Shown: positions 1 through 32,575 of the stretch, piece by piece
Layout of the letters: the number at the start of each line of letters is the position of its first letter
Position numbering within the stretch: the stretch's first letter is position 1
From: Lingula anatina
Taxonomy: Eukaryota > Brachiopoda > Lingulata > Lingulida > Lingulidae
Length of the DNA: 64,000 nucleotides
Assembly: GCF_001039355.2 (NCBI RefSeq)
Contig: NW_019774147.1
Coordinates: 509,750 to 573,749 of the forward strand
Direction of reading: 5' to 3'
Notes under the pieces: model-generated
Told to the model about the DNA's origin: nothing
What the model saw: the letters and a program-made list of their open reading frames with translations, nothing else
The model's database searches: none
Program-made: the position numbers and the translations under genes

Positions 1-914
1 ATTTGCCATTTAAGCCCCTTTGTTTTTAGCATTTTTAAATTCATCGTTTTATTGAATCAATAATTATTGTTTACCAGCTCAAATAAAAAAATGTTCTATA
101 ATACCCTATAACATCCCTATACAAGAAGTACACAGTTCGAAGATTATTGTATATGGTTCAGTAATTAGTCAGATAAGCAATTTTTGTGCAGTAATTAATC
201 AGGACTAGAGATAATAAATTTGGGGTCTATTTGATGGATGGTTGCAGCAAAATGTGAGTTATAGGTGAAGCAACATCTGGCAAATAAATGCCAATGGTCA
301 TATAGCTTCTCCTTCTCTATCTCTTAAAGCACCCACCAGTACTCTGCCAGTAACTGCAGGCGTGGCTGAGAGTGGAGATCTCAGGCAGCAAAATTGTTAC
401 TTAGGAATTAGGATATTTTGTAAGCACATTTATTAGATTTCAGTCTGCTTAAGCCAGGTCTGAAAGGATAGGGCATGCAAATATGTATAGCATTATGGAT
501 ATAACATATTGGATATAGGATATAACGTATTGGATATAGGATATAACATATTGGATCATTCTCTTGCTTTTGTAATATTGTCGGACTGTTGTTCTTCATT
601 GGGAAGGTAAACAAGTATTTACAAGAAGAATGAAACATTATGCAAAAAGGGAATTGGTCTTCTTAGATGGTTTTGTTCTGAGATAGATTTATGCAATATT
701 TTGATGGTCAAACAGTGGAAGCAGAGAAACAAACTTAACTCTTGTTCTCTTTCATCTTTTGTTTTTCCTATTCCATTTAAACAAGTGCAAGGAATTTAGT
801 GATCTTCATATCTGTTTAGATATGTTGGCTGCTTCTTTTTATACAAAGTTCATTATGTATACTTTACTAGTAAAAGTGAGCTTATCTGTGATTACTTTTT
901 GTTGGCTTTTGCAG

Positions 915-1090
915 AACAGCGTGAAGAGGAAACCAAGGCCCGCCAAATGGCTAGTCAGGATGAAATGAAGCGCCGGGAAAAGCTGGAAGATGAGGCTAAG
1001 GCAGCCCGTCTCGCAGCTATGACCAAAAAGCATGAAAGTGCAGTCCCAGATTTTACAAAAGCAGATGCTGCATCCAAAGATGCTGCAAAG
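915..1090 (+). CDS. Smoothelin-like coiled-coil exon, copy 1 (probable assembly duplicate)
   Basis: Acceptor TTTTGCAG and donor AAG|GTAAAT bound 176 nt encoding a Glu/Lys/Arg/Ala-rich helix (REEETKARQMASQDEMKRRE). It lies upstream of the exon that must precede it (1372-1447), so it is out of order. It is the same haplotype as the copy at 6930 (both have a Thr codon in REEETK) and sits in a contig ending at the N at 1347. Confidence 0.75.
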
Positions 1091-1371
1091 GTAAATCAGT
1101 TTGGTTTATGGAAACAATTATATACATGTATGTACATTGTTAAAGAACATTGACAGGTACTAGGTACCAGTTGCATGTTTTCAATTAAAGCTATAGGTAA
1201 GACTATATATATATGTATACTGTGTATATTGTGACTAGATCTGCACATTTCTCCTTAATTGAAATTTTTTCATGTTAGAGATAATATGCCTTAAGAATTT
1301 TTATATGCAGACACTGTAAGTGCCTGTATATATTCTGATTGGTCCGNGTGCTGTCTTGTGTATATTTACAG

Positions 1372-22654
<21,283 letters not shown>

Positions 22655-24005
22655 TGCAACTCAGTCCTCTTGGTTACAATATTTTTTGAAACCATCACTG
22701 TGAGAAACTTAGTGAATTGATCATGTCTATAACAGCTGATGCATGGTAAAATAGATGCAAGAGTGGATTTGAATGAAACAGTTGTTTGATTTAGCTCTGT
22801 GAGCAATAATTAAAACTGTTTTGTCTAAAGTGCAGATTCATCACCTTCATTCGCCTTCAAAGCTTGTGACATCAGATATTTTTGTGCCTTAAGTATCAAC
22901 ATTTTAGAAGAACAGTAAAGGAGAGGAAAAGATTTTAAAGATTTTATTGGTCAATTACCATATTGAATTTATAAGTTTGCCAAGATATTGCAGGATGCTG
23001 TCTTTGAAGTCACTGTACATTTGCCAGTGCACTACACAAAGGTGTAAAGCATCTGCTGTTAAACATTATTTTATACAATATAATATAGTCAGTTTTTGTA
23101 TTGTTATAAAAAGATGAATGAATTGCATAGAACATTATCTTTTATTTCAAATTTAGTTGTGCAATATTTATGAGAGAGTTTATATGTTGTGTATATATTA
23201 TAATATATATATATATATATGTATATTTTTAACCCTGGCATCCACCTTGCATGGCAGTAGATGTTGGTGCTTTCAAGTAGAATGGTGCTTTTATCCCTTG
23301 ACCAATATACCAGTACTTCTTCACAGTTTATTTTTAATCAGGCAGATTTATGCTTGTGAGAAACAGTATGTTCACCATCCCATGCTGTTGCCATTTTGTC
23401 TCTCAAATCCACTTGTTAAGTTCAGACACCTTTTTAACTTCATTTCAACTGACACACTCTGCTAAGGATAAACTATTTTCATTTATTGTAATGGTATACT
23501 ATAATTTCATGTAATAAAATGGAGTTTATAATGTGCTGGTAAAACATCAAGCCAAATATTTTGAATATGGAGAGCATTAACTTTGCCATATTTGAACAAG
23601 TTGTGATGTATTTTCCCCCCTTACTTGAACTTCTTTATTCCCTAAACACCTTTGCTTCTCCCTTTACTTTTTTGTATATATTTATAATTAATTTTTCCTG
23701 TAAGTTAGGTTATAGTCAGTAGGGAATTATTTGCCATATTACTGATCATTATTTTCTACTAATTAAATCTAGTCTGAACATGACTGCTCTTTTAATGAGA
23801 AAATATCCATTGAATACATTTCAACTGAAATAAGGATTTTAAAATTAAATTGTTTTAAGTAAGCGACATTGTATTGTTTACAACAAATCATTTTAGCTTG
23901 GTTGTGATATATTTGCTCTTTAGCTACACCATAGCATTTAAGTTCTTTTCAGATCATTAAGGTGTTTTTTTTCTCTGGTCATTTCTGTTATTGCTATAAA
24001 TAAAA
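22655..24005 (+). promoter_or_regulatory. Smoothelin-like 3' UTR with candidate polyadenylation signals
   Basis: AT-rich non-coding sequence after the variant 2 stop. AATAAA occurs at 23513-23518 and 23999-24004, both on the sense strand and reasonable polyadenylation signals. A short (TA)n run lies near 23200. The actual cleavage site cannot be seen. Confidence 0.5.
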
Positions 24006-24945
24006 TGTCTGTTTTAATATAACTCTCTGTTTTAATAACATATCGTACTAGTATATATCAAAACTGATCCAGTGTCTTCGTGTAAATATAACCATCACCA
24101 TCTGTTGTTGTTTCTGCTGTGCACCAGTAACACTAAATGGACAACTGTGTGCCTTTTTTCCTCAGATTTACTGGATTGATTTATTTAATTGAAATACAAG
24201 TCAATTTCGAATAGCACTTTTTGGCCCCCGTTTTATTGTGCATGAGGCCCTGTGTAGTTTCATTATCTGTATGTTCACAGTAATAGGCCTAACAGAACCT
24301 GTTTGACCCTTTTTCGAAAGGATTTACTATTTTCCCATCTTTGCCCAGCATGTTTAGAAAATAACTTGCTCAATATCTCACTAATTGAAATGATTACTGG
24401 AAAAGTTACTATAGAAATCAAAGTGATAGTGATATGTGATGATTTCAAATATCAGAAATGTGCTCTTGGACTTTACCTTTCGTGTTATTTCAAAATTAAC
24501 CAGGCCAAAATTTTATTTAAAAATTAATTTGCTATGCAAAGATATTTGTTTATGCCGATTTTAAGAAAATACAAAGTCTTATGCTACCAAATTAAGCTGA
24601 GGTATTACAATTGGGTACTTTTCTCTTTCATCTGGAATCGACCAGCTCATTTTCACTAGAGAAGCAGCAACCAGTATTATATGCTGAATGTCTGACTGTC
24701 TCCAATATTGAATAGTTTACTAGCTTGCGTGATTAACAGTTTTATTGATGCTGTGCTCGCGGCTGCTGATATGTTAATATAAAAGTTAAAACTGCATTCG
24801 TGCCCATAAAATTCAGTTTTACGCAATCATCCTTTAAGGGGCCAAGTTCCACCTCGTACATTAATTAGTGTGTTCAACCTCGTATATGCGAGCAAGTTGT
24901 GACGATTTAGTGTTTTTATCTAGCAAAGTAATAACGCGATTCACT
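24006..24945. other. Intergenic region between smoothelin-like gene and B4GALT
   Basis: AT-rich sequence with no convincing gene. It should hold the promoter and 5' UTR of the galactosyltransferase; I see no clear TATA box or initiator that can be singled out. An upstream in-frame ATG at 24868 exists but gives an atypical N terminus. Confidence 0.5.
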
Positions 24946-26421
24946 ATGAAATTTCGAACAGACAGAATTGGAATCATTAAGTATACTGGTAGTAAACGGC
25001 TGGGTAAAAAGCTGAGCTTCTTTTTTACCGCACTTGTTTTAAGCGTGGTATGGTACGTTCTTCTAAGTCCATCTCAAAGGAAGATGAGCATACCATACCG
25101 CGGCCATGACTCTGGCCGAGTGGCTTTACCCCCACAAAATGGAACTATTACGTCATCTTTCGCAACTTTGAAGTTTGCATCATCAGCAACAGCTAGTCCT
25201 ACTGAGAAGAACGCGAAGAACGCAAATTCTAGAACATTCACAATCAAGAACGGGACGTTTGCCTCTGAAGGGACCGCCAAAATACCTACGTCAACAGCGA
25301 CCACCAGAAACCCAACGTCTACACCGAGCGTCAGATCTCTCGCGCATAGACTCTACACAGCTGTCTACCTCCCTTATGAAGCCAGTCCAAGGTTGGATAG
25401 AAGATGTGAAGCAATACCAGCTGGTCTTGGTGAGCCATCCTGCCTCTTAACAGGTTCTCAGCATCAAAGGAGTGAAACATGCAAAGATAAATATCTAACA
25501 TAGTCGGTAAACTTGTGTAAAAGGCAAATAATGGCGACGAAATTCAAAGTGTTATTTTAACGTTTTTCAATGAGTTCTTAAAGTGATGGTTATTCAATAG
25601 TAATTTAATACTATTAAAATAAGTAATGTTCATCAGGTATGTTGATGATATTATTTCAACTAGGCATTCTAAACCCTGGCTATTGTATAGAGTGCCCGTT
25701 TGAACACTTTTACAATATAATAATAAATAAATAAATAAATAATTTTTAAACACAATTTTTACTTTTTGGAAAAGTAAGCCGAAGGAAGCTCAATCTTAAA
25801 CCATTATCTTGGGAAGGACTGGAAAACAAATTTCGCTGCCTTGGTGTAATTGCCGGAGGACGATGGAAGCCCCTTGACTGCGTTCCCCAAACTCACGTGG
25901 CCGTCATCATTCCATTCAGAGACAGAGAAGAACATCTGAGGATATTTCTGAACAACATGCATCCAATGTTACAGAAGCAGAAATTGCATTACGGAATATA
26001 CGTAGTAGACCAGGTAGGTGGCCAATCGTATTTTAGGGTGCATTCCCAGAGATTTAAATCGATCCAGAGATTAAGATTTAGATCGATCTAACTCCCTGGG
26101 GGTTCACGCTAAATTGCAGTCAGCCGTGCGCGCACCATAGTTAATTATCCTCTTACAGCTTTTAGTCGGCGGGACAGACGCTTAAGCCGGCTAAGCTGAC
26201 AGTAATCTAGTGAGACTCCCCACAGGGATAGATCGATCTAAAATCTATGGGAATGGGGTCTTAAAGTACCACAAAACTTGGAATTTGTATGAACCAAAGG
26301 AATCGTTTAATTTTGCATACTACCACCATAAATTGCATCAAAAGTGTTTTCCGAGTGAGTGTTCAAGTCACAATACAGTGGTCATACGTTTTTATCACTA
26401 TGATAATAATAATGATAATAC

Positions 26422-26467
<46 letters not shown>

Positions 26468-29400
26468 AGCACGTAAGGACTCTTTTCAATCGCGCCATGC
26501 TGATGAATATAGGGTTTGTGGAAGCTGGAAAAATAGAGGATTATGATTGCTTTATTTTCCATGATGTGGACCTTCTAGCTGAAAACGAATTAAATATGTA
26601 CACTTGCACGGAGAAACCAACGCACATGTCAGTTGCAATAGACAAGTATAATTATAGGTAGGCTATTGTAGTTCCGCTGCATAACGGTTATGAAGGATAG
26701 TATCAGCCATAAAACGGTCAAATAATGTGGCAAGTGCCTTAGCCAAAAAAAAGCTTGATTCATCTCTCTATGGGCCTATCAATTTGGTGACAGGTTCCTA
26801 TTATAAAAACATGTATATTCACATTCATTTTACCAAGTTAAAAGAGTTTTCCTACCCGGTTACTATTTTTTGTATTTTGTCATTGACTGACACTTTGCCG
26901 TGTGTGAGGCCATTTCTCATAGTTAAATAGCAACTTTTGATAACTTGACTTTATCAATTTCTAGGACTTGATCAATATATTAAACAACCGTTTGTTGTCA
27001 TAATTCTTCACAATTTATTAAGGTATTTTTACCAAGTGCATGCTTTTGATTTTCTTCAGACCCGTTTATCCAAACCAGTTTGGAGGTGTGACTTCGCTGA
27101 CCAAAAAGCATATGCGCCTAGTTAACGGCTTTCCCAATGTTTACTTCGGTTGGGGTGCGGAGGATGATGACATGTCATTTCGGTAATAACAATTTTTCTA
27201 TTAGGATTTTAAGTTTGCCTTGATCCATTTGTCTGCTTTCGGTGCCATTTGATAGATAACAAAAAAAAAAAAAAAAAAAAAGCAATCGGAGAGCGCAGAT
27301 AGCCAAGAGAGCTCAATTCTTCTTATTGTTAACTATTTATCAATGGAGTAATTTATTAATTAATTAACTCAGTTCTTATTATAAGTAAATAAATTACATT
27401 ATTAATTGATTGGTATAATTGTCATTATCAATTAAAGGATTTATCATCATTTTAAATCTAGGCTATTTCTGACCTATCAAAACTTCATCAAAATCTCTCC
27501 ATAACTTTTCGCATAATATTGCTAAGAGACAAAGAGACTTTATTATGTACAGACACAGATGTGTCTGTACATATAGCCATCATCTGCGTCTGTCGTCGCC
27601 GTCGTCGCTGTCGTCGCCGTCGTCGCCGTCGCCGTGCACTTTTACCGATAACACGATAAGTGGAAAACCATTTTGCCTTTTGATTTGAAACTTGCAGAAC
27701 TGATGAATATTCATAATGCGCAGGTCAAGTTCGAAAATCAGCATGATCGGGTCACTCTTAGGGAATTTATGCTGTTTTTTCACTTTTTNAAAAAAAAAAA
27801 AAAAAAAAAAAAAAAAGCAATCGGAGAGCGCAGATAGCCAAGAGAGCTCAATTCTTCTTATTGTTAACTATTTATCAATTGAGTAATTTATTAATTAATT
27901 AACTCAGTTCTTATTATAAGTAAATAAATTACATAATTAATTGATTGGTATAATTGTCATTATCAATTAAAGGATTTATCATCATTTTAAATCTAGGCTA
28001 TTTCTGACCTATCAAAACTTCATCAAAATCTCTCCATAACTTTTCGCATAATATTGCTAAGAGTCAAAGAGACTTTATTATTTAACTTATAATAATGTAA
28101 TCGTTTACGACCAAAATATTATTACTTTTTCTATGGACCCTCTCTGACAGGTTCAGAAAATTACACCAAAATCCGTCCGCAACATTTTGCGAAATGTTCC
28201 TAACAAACAGAAAAACGGAACTAAAAATATGCCCTCCATGAATCCGCAAGGTTCGATTTCCTGTTCACCGACCGAGAAGAAGCAAGCAACAAGAGTCGTG
28301 GTTATCCAACGAGTTTAAATCCCGCTGCCTAAGTTCTTCCTAATACCCACCACCAGTCCTATTTATATCCATTTTTACATTATATTTCTAATCAAAGCAT
28401 TACCTATTAATGAAAAATGTAAGATCTTATCTAGCCTCCCAAGACAAGTGTCACGAGAGGCGTGCACCATCTTAGGACATCCTAAAGGGGTGCCAGTGCG
28501 TCCCTTGCAAAACGATGAAGTTGCCTATTTCACATATAGGTCCCATAAAATATATGTGAAAATAGTTCCATTGGATCTCAGTTTTGATATTGAAAAGATT
28601 TTATTTTTGATAGATCCACATACGTGTATTTGGTTTTCCTGTTTCTTCTGTTTACTCCCCTTTACTCTGACAGACTTTGTTACAACTGAATTACATGTTC
28701 AGGTGAAGGTAAACAGGTAATTACCTCAGTCTTGATGATGACTTGTTAGTTTCTCTCGCCCCTGCCTCCCGGGGTGGGTTTGACAATATCGTCATACACA
28801 AGGGGCAGTTTATGTGCTCCCTTATCTCTGTTCATGGTATGTTTCTTCCTTCTTATCCAGATGGCTTCCAATATAGTTTAATTTTGTTGTAATTGCTTTT
28901 ACTTGCTGTTCGAAGTCTGAAAATAACGCAATACTGTCAGACAGTATTGGCACATGTACAATAGGAACCTGAACTCACACGTACTAAGTCACCGCCCGAA
29001 GTCACCTATTCACAACTCGAAGTCACAAACAACAATATCCTTGTAACTCCTGTTTCATTTTCGTTTTTGTATTTTCACAGGGTCCGGCGCAAAGGAGCAC
29101 CAGGTTTACGTTTTATTGCTAGAGATATTGGCCGATATACTATGATGAATCATACGAGTAATCAAAAATCAAATCCTCGCTATTCTTTAAGGTAAGCGTT
29201 ATTTATCTTTTTTTAATTCTGCACTGTTTAAAAAATAAAATCTTTGGGAAAAATTATTCCATACTTAATGTTAAGTCTGAAATACCATTCGAAACGGCAG
29301 CCATTTAAAATTTTCCCCCGAATTGAGACTTCTCAGAGGAAAGGGGAAATAAACTGTGTTTATTGGGCTAATAACAGACCAGTTTCGGTTTAGGAGCCTT

Positions 29401-30979
29401 TCTTAGTATTGTTTTTTTTTTTTTAACTTCAAAGGACACTGAATTCTTTACTGCGCACAATGTATGGGACATTTACAGAGAACGGCAGCACTCACACGGC
29501 ACGTACTCTCCACTTACGAAGATAATGCAACGCACGGCGAAAGTAATTCACACTTCAGACTTGCGTCACTTACAAATGCGTAACGCTTGCCTCGCACGTT
29601 TGTGATGACGTTCTTACGGCGTACGTCAGTTTTGCCTCCTGTCCTCCACTTCTTTTTTCTTCCTCAATCCTTCTTCGTTGCTCTCTGGGCTTTCTTCCCT
29701 TGCCTCTTGGGGGGATATTAGAAGCTGAATTGAGCAAAATTTGAATTTTTAAGAAAATTTGTTGTACACGTCGCACAATTGACGATCATTGGCGAAACGC
29801 ACCTTAGTTTATGCCTGAAACCTCCACATCAAATGGGCTAATTTAAAATACGAATTTTTAAATCCCTAGACTTCGCAAAGCAGCACATCGTATTTTCTGA
29901 AAATGTTGAAAGTCTTATTTGCTCATATTAAAGATGTCATATTTTTATGAGGCGCCTGTAGATAGGAGGTTCACATGGATGCATGAGGAGCAGGTGGCAT
30001 TACTAAAAGTTTGGGCAGAGGTTGAAGTTCAAAATGAATTGGAAGGGATAGTAAAAAAAAAAAAAAAAAAAAAAACAAGCACATGTACTAGAAGATTTTT
30101 TAAATGATGGCAGAGAGGGTATACTGGAAACGTGGGACCTCTGCATGTGCTGCAGAAACTTTGCCACAAATCACATTCCTGGGTTTTTCATGGGAAGAAA
30201 ATCACTTGTGGTGGGGTACATTACAGTTAGTTGTGTGTAAAGAGAACAGGGCCACATGTGGCGTGAAATAAAAAATTGAACGAGGGTTACCAATCTCAAC
30301 ATCAATCATTGTCACTACGGGGTCACGTCAGCTCTGGACATAGTTTGCTAGCAACAAGGTGTTACTTCAGAGTGGATTAGTTTTTTTCCAAGAAGAATTT
30401 GGTATTGAGTGTGTAAACAGCTTATGATATTTGTAATATCTGTAATATTATAGCTCGCAAGTACTTGCTATGTGTGTTCATTATTGTTATTCACCCGTTT
30501 CAACTTAGTGAAATAAAACGCATTTGGGCTGCTTTTATAGATATGAAATATAAATTTAAAAAAGAAAATAATATGCTTTCAATTTTTTATAGCGTGAAGC
30601 TGTATATATCAGCCTTTAAGAGGTTTGCAACGGATGGTCTGAACAATGTGAATGGCTCTTATACGGTATTGAAATTGGAGCAACTCCCACTGTATACAAG
30701 GATCTACGTAGATGTGGATGAAAAGAGAATCCTAATGGTAATAATTGTTTTTGCATCTTTCCTGACTTAATTCCATTAAATTCTATCTCTCCTGCGTGCG
30801 CTTTTTCAAAATGTGTTGACAATGGATATGCATTTCACCCGTTAATGACAATTTTATGTTTATTGTTTCAGAATAAACAGCTTTCAAAGTTCCAAGATCA
30901 TAAATGGTTAAGATCGGTTCTCACAACGAACATGACATTTGTCAATGCAACCTCCAGCCGTTCTTCCAGCTACCAATAA
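24946..30979 (+). CDS. B4GALT-like: Beta-1,4-galactosyltransferase (seven exons, complete)
   Basis: Golgi type II enzyme transferring galactose from UDP-Gal to a sugar acceptor, Mn-dependent (GT7 family). Exons: 24946-25429, 25775-26013, 26470-26657, 27060-27182, 29081-29191, 30593-30737, 30872-30979; all GT-AG with matching phases, giving 465 residues. The start at 24946 yields a short basic cytosolic tail followed by a membrane anchor (FFFTALVLSVVWYVLL). A long Ser/Thr-rich stem (about residues 50-145) follows. Catalytic landmarks: VAVIIPFRDREEHLRIF, FNRAMLMNIGF, the metal-binding FHDVDLL, FGGVTSL, WGAEDDD (usual WGGEDDD, one Gly-to-Ala), and TDGLNNV near the end. The protein is longer than typical vertebrate enzymes because of its stem and a 36-residue C-terminal exon. 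Acceptor specificity cannot be read from sequence. Confidence 0.93.
26036..26260. mobile_element. 225-bp PIF/Harbinger-type MITE in B4GALT intron 2
   Basis: Ends GGGTGCATTCCCA and TGGGAATGGGGTC are imperfect inverted repeats continuing inward to GATCGATCTA. It is flanked by TTA on both sides (26033-26035 and 26261-26263), the TWA target-site duplication typical of PIF/Harbinger. A relative lies at 54752-54951. Confidence 0.8.
26425..26466. repeat. (ATT)n microsatellite abutting B4GALT exon 3
   Basis: About 14 ATT units end only a few bases before the CAG acceptor at 26467-26469, so the repeat forms the pyrimidine/AT tract of the splice site. Confidence 0.9.
27262..28085. repeat. Duplicated intron block around the join at 27789 with a MITE fragment between
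   Basis: Positions 27262-27548 recur at 27790-28082 with very few differences, both starting in a poly-A run and GCAATCGGAGAGCGCAG. Between them, 27549-27788 is a palindrome-plus-GTCGCC repeat element. In the second copy the duplicated text continues into unrelated sequence (TATTTAACTTATAATAATG). This looks like an insertion allele joined to an empty-site allele. Confidence 0.7.
27549..27788 (+). mobile_element. MITE fragment with palindrome, GTCGCC microsatellite and CACGATAAGTGG
   Basis: Starts with TGTACAGACACAGATGTGTC-type palindrome, then a (GTCGTCGCC)n tract, GTGCAC, AACACGATAAGTGG, TGATGAATATTCAT and AAATCAGCATGATCGGG. The same order is found at 53373-53857 (reverse) and 63630-63900. 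Confidence 0.75.
29940..30165 (+). pseudogene. Relic of a Myb/SANT-like (trihelix) DNA-binding domain in B4GALT intron 5
   Basis: One frame reads FTWMHEEQVALLKVWAEVEV then QNELEG, like the N-terminal half of Myb/SANT-like domains (W-x-x-E-E-V-x-A-L-L-x-x-W). A poly-A run interrupts it, and another frame resumes WQRGYTGNVGPLHVLQKL, like the second half (RGY-R---Q---KLK). Such domains occur in PIF/Harbinger Myb-like proteins and in trihelix factors. Poly-A and frame breaks make it non-functional. Confidence 0.5.
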
Positions 30980-31250
30980 ACATGCAACTATTTCCCCATG
31001 GCATCGAATCCGTGTGAAATGCGAATGAACTCGTTTATGGCTTCTGGTCTTCTGATGATTGGGATAGGTATAGCTCTTCTTAATTAATGCCTACCCAACT
31101 ACCAGACTCGGCACCTACGGATCCAGAATAAACCGGTATATCAGACCACACTACCCGTTTTCAAGGTGTGTGTCAGATCGCATTACAGAGTATCAGCCAC
31201 CACACCGTTTTTGCCTGGTGCGCGATGTGATAGCGATGATCCTAGTAATA

Positions 31251-31342
31251 GATAGACCCCGAGTCAGCGGGGGTTATGTGGCATACACGGGTGCGAAGCA
31301 CGAGTGGATGTCACATTACCCTCGCTGACGAGGGATCTATCT
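31251..31342. repeat. Nested hairpin GATAGACCCCGAGTCAGCGG
   Basis: GATAGACCCCGAGTCAGCGG at the left is partly complementary to CCTCGCTGACGAGGGATCTATC at the right, with a 40-50 bp interior. It is GC-rich and sits inside the foldback element. Confidence 0.6.
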
Positions 31343-31344
31343 TA

Positions 31345-31454
31345 TTTAGACCACGGGTCCATTAGCGGGTTATAACGCATTCATGCGAGACGTGCGGTTA
31401 TGCGAGTTACACCACGTCTGAATCTTTTGTTCTTCACTTCCACCGTGGTCTAAA
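31345..31454. repeat. Nested inverted-repeat element with perfect 12-bp ends
   Basis: TTTAGACCACGG at the left end and CCGTGGTCTAAA at the right end are exact reverse complements, 110 bp apart end to end. It is adjacent to the preceding hairpin inside the foldback element. Confidence 0.75.
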
Positions 31455-32157
31455 GCGGGGTTGGAAAGTAGTGCATCTCATCTAGATTCATGCGCTGCTG
31501 CAATTTTCCCTGTTTATGCTAAAAATCTGACAATACCGCAATTTTTGACATAAAATTTAGGTTCGAACATAGCCAATGATGTTTTGTAAATAAGAACTTG
31601 TAAACTTATATATTCATTTAGAAAAGTAAATCTAATTTTGATAGTGGAAGCATATTCTGTCGGGGGTTAAATATTTTCTGGACGAGATTCAGTGAGTCGG
31701 TCTGTCGCCATGTTGTCACTCGGAACTACTCCGATGTCTCCGCACTCGACAATAGTATGGAGCTTGCGGAATGAGCCGAGGATTGCCGATTTCCATGTTG
31801 TTGTATTCATACGACTCCTACTTGACGAAAACGAGGCGCGATACCCGGATGACAGGTAGGCTTACAAAATTTGTGATGGGGTATGATACTCTGTAAAGCG
31901 ATCTGACACACACCTTGAAAACGGGTAGTGTGGCCTGATATACCGGTTTATTCTGGATCCGTAAAGTGCCGAGTCTGGTAGTTGGGTAGGCCTGTAGAGG
32001 GCTGCTTTGCATTATGGTAGTAGATGTAATATTGGGCGTATTAATACTGGGCGTGAAACTAAGGTTGCACGAAAAAAAAAAAAAAAAAAAAAGAGTTTTT
32101 GCAGGAAGAAATTATATATATTTTCTTCAAAAGCTGGTCGAGCCGGCATACTCTCAT

Positions 32158-32180
32158 TATGCCCCTATTTCACACAGACN
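32158..32180 (+). mobile_element. Truncated end of the CCCCTATTTCACACAGACC MITE at a contig join
   Basis: ATGCCCCTATTTCACACAGAC is the terminus of the MITE seen whole at 43538-44060, cut off by the N at 32180. The join into the tandem-repeat region is therefore within a multi-copy repeat and may not reflect the true order. Confidence 0.8.
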
Positions 32181-32575
32181 TGTCTTCAGCAGGTTTATCT
32201 TTGGTGTCTTCGGAAGGCTTATCTTCCGTGTCTTCAAAAGTTATATCTTTAGTTTCTTCAGAAGGCTTTTCTTCGTTGTCTTCAGCAGGTTTATCTTCGG
32301 TGTCTTCAGAAGGTTTATCTTCGTTGTCTTCAGAAGTTATATCTTTGTTGTCTTCAGAAGGTTTATCTTCAGTGTGTTCAGAAGGTTTATCTTCGGTGTC
32401 TTCGGAAGGTTTATTTTCGGTGTCTTCAGAAGGTTTATCTTCGTTGTGTTCAGAAGGTTTATCTTCGTTGTCTTCAGAAGGTTTATCTTCAGTGTCTTCA
32501 GAAGGTTTATCTTCGGTGGATTCAGATGGTTTATCTTCGTTGTATTCGGAAGGTTTATCTTCGTTGTCTTCCATC
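32181..32575 (-). CDS. Tandem-repeat acidic protein, distal part separated by insertion
   Basis: About 16 further 24-bp units encode NEDKPSEDTEDKPSE-type octapeptides on the minus strand, the same family as 33722-34296. The repeat begins abruptly next to the inserted segment and is cut at the other end by the N at 32180, so the C terminus is not in view. Some units read in the same frame without stops for the whole stretch. Confidence 0.5.

Larger units (their letters stand above)
31089..31991. mobile_element. Foldback element with about 105-bp terminal inverted repeats
   Basis: The left arm beginning GCCTACCCAACTACCAGACT (31089 to about 31193) is matched in reverse complement by about 31883-31991 with only a handful of differences. 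The interior holds no long ORF but two further inverted-repeat units (31251-31342 and 31345-31454). No clear target-site duplication could be fixed. It lies directly downstream of B4GALT and could supply the AATAAA at about 31127. Confidence 0.85.

Noticed and set aside
28448-28720. 90-codon ORF in B4GALT intron 4
   Set aside because: No recognisable motif and no splice sites linking it to the gene.
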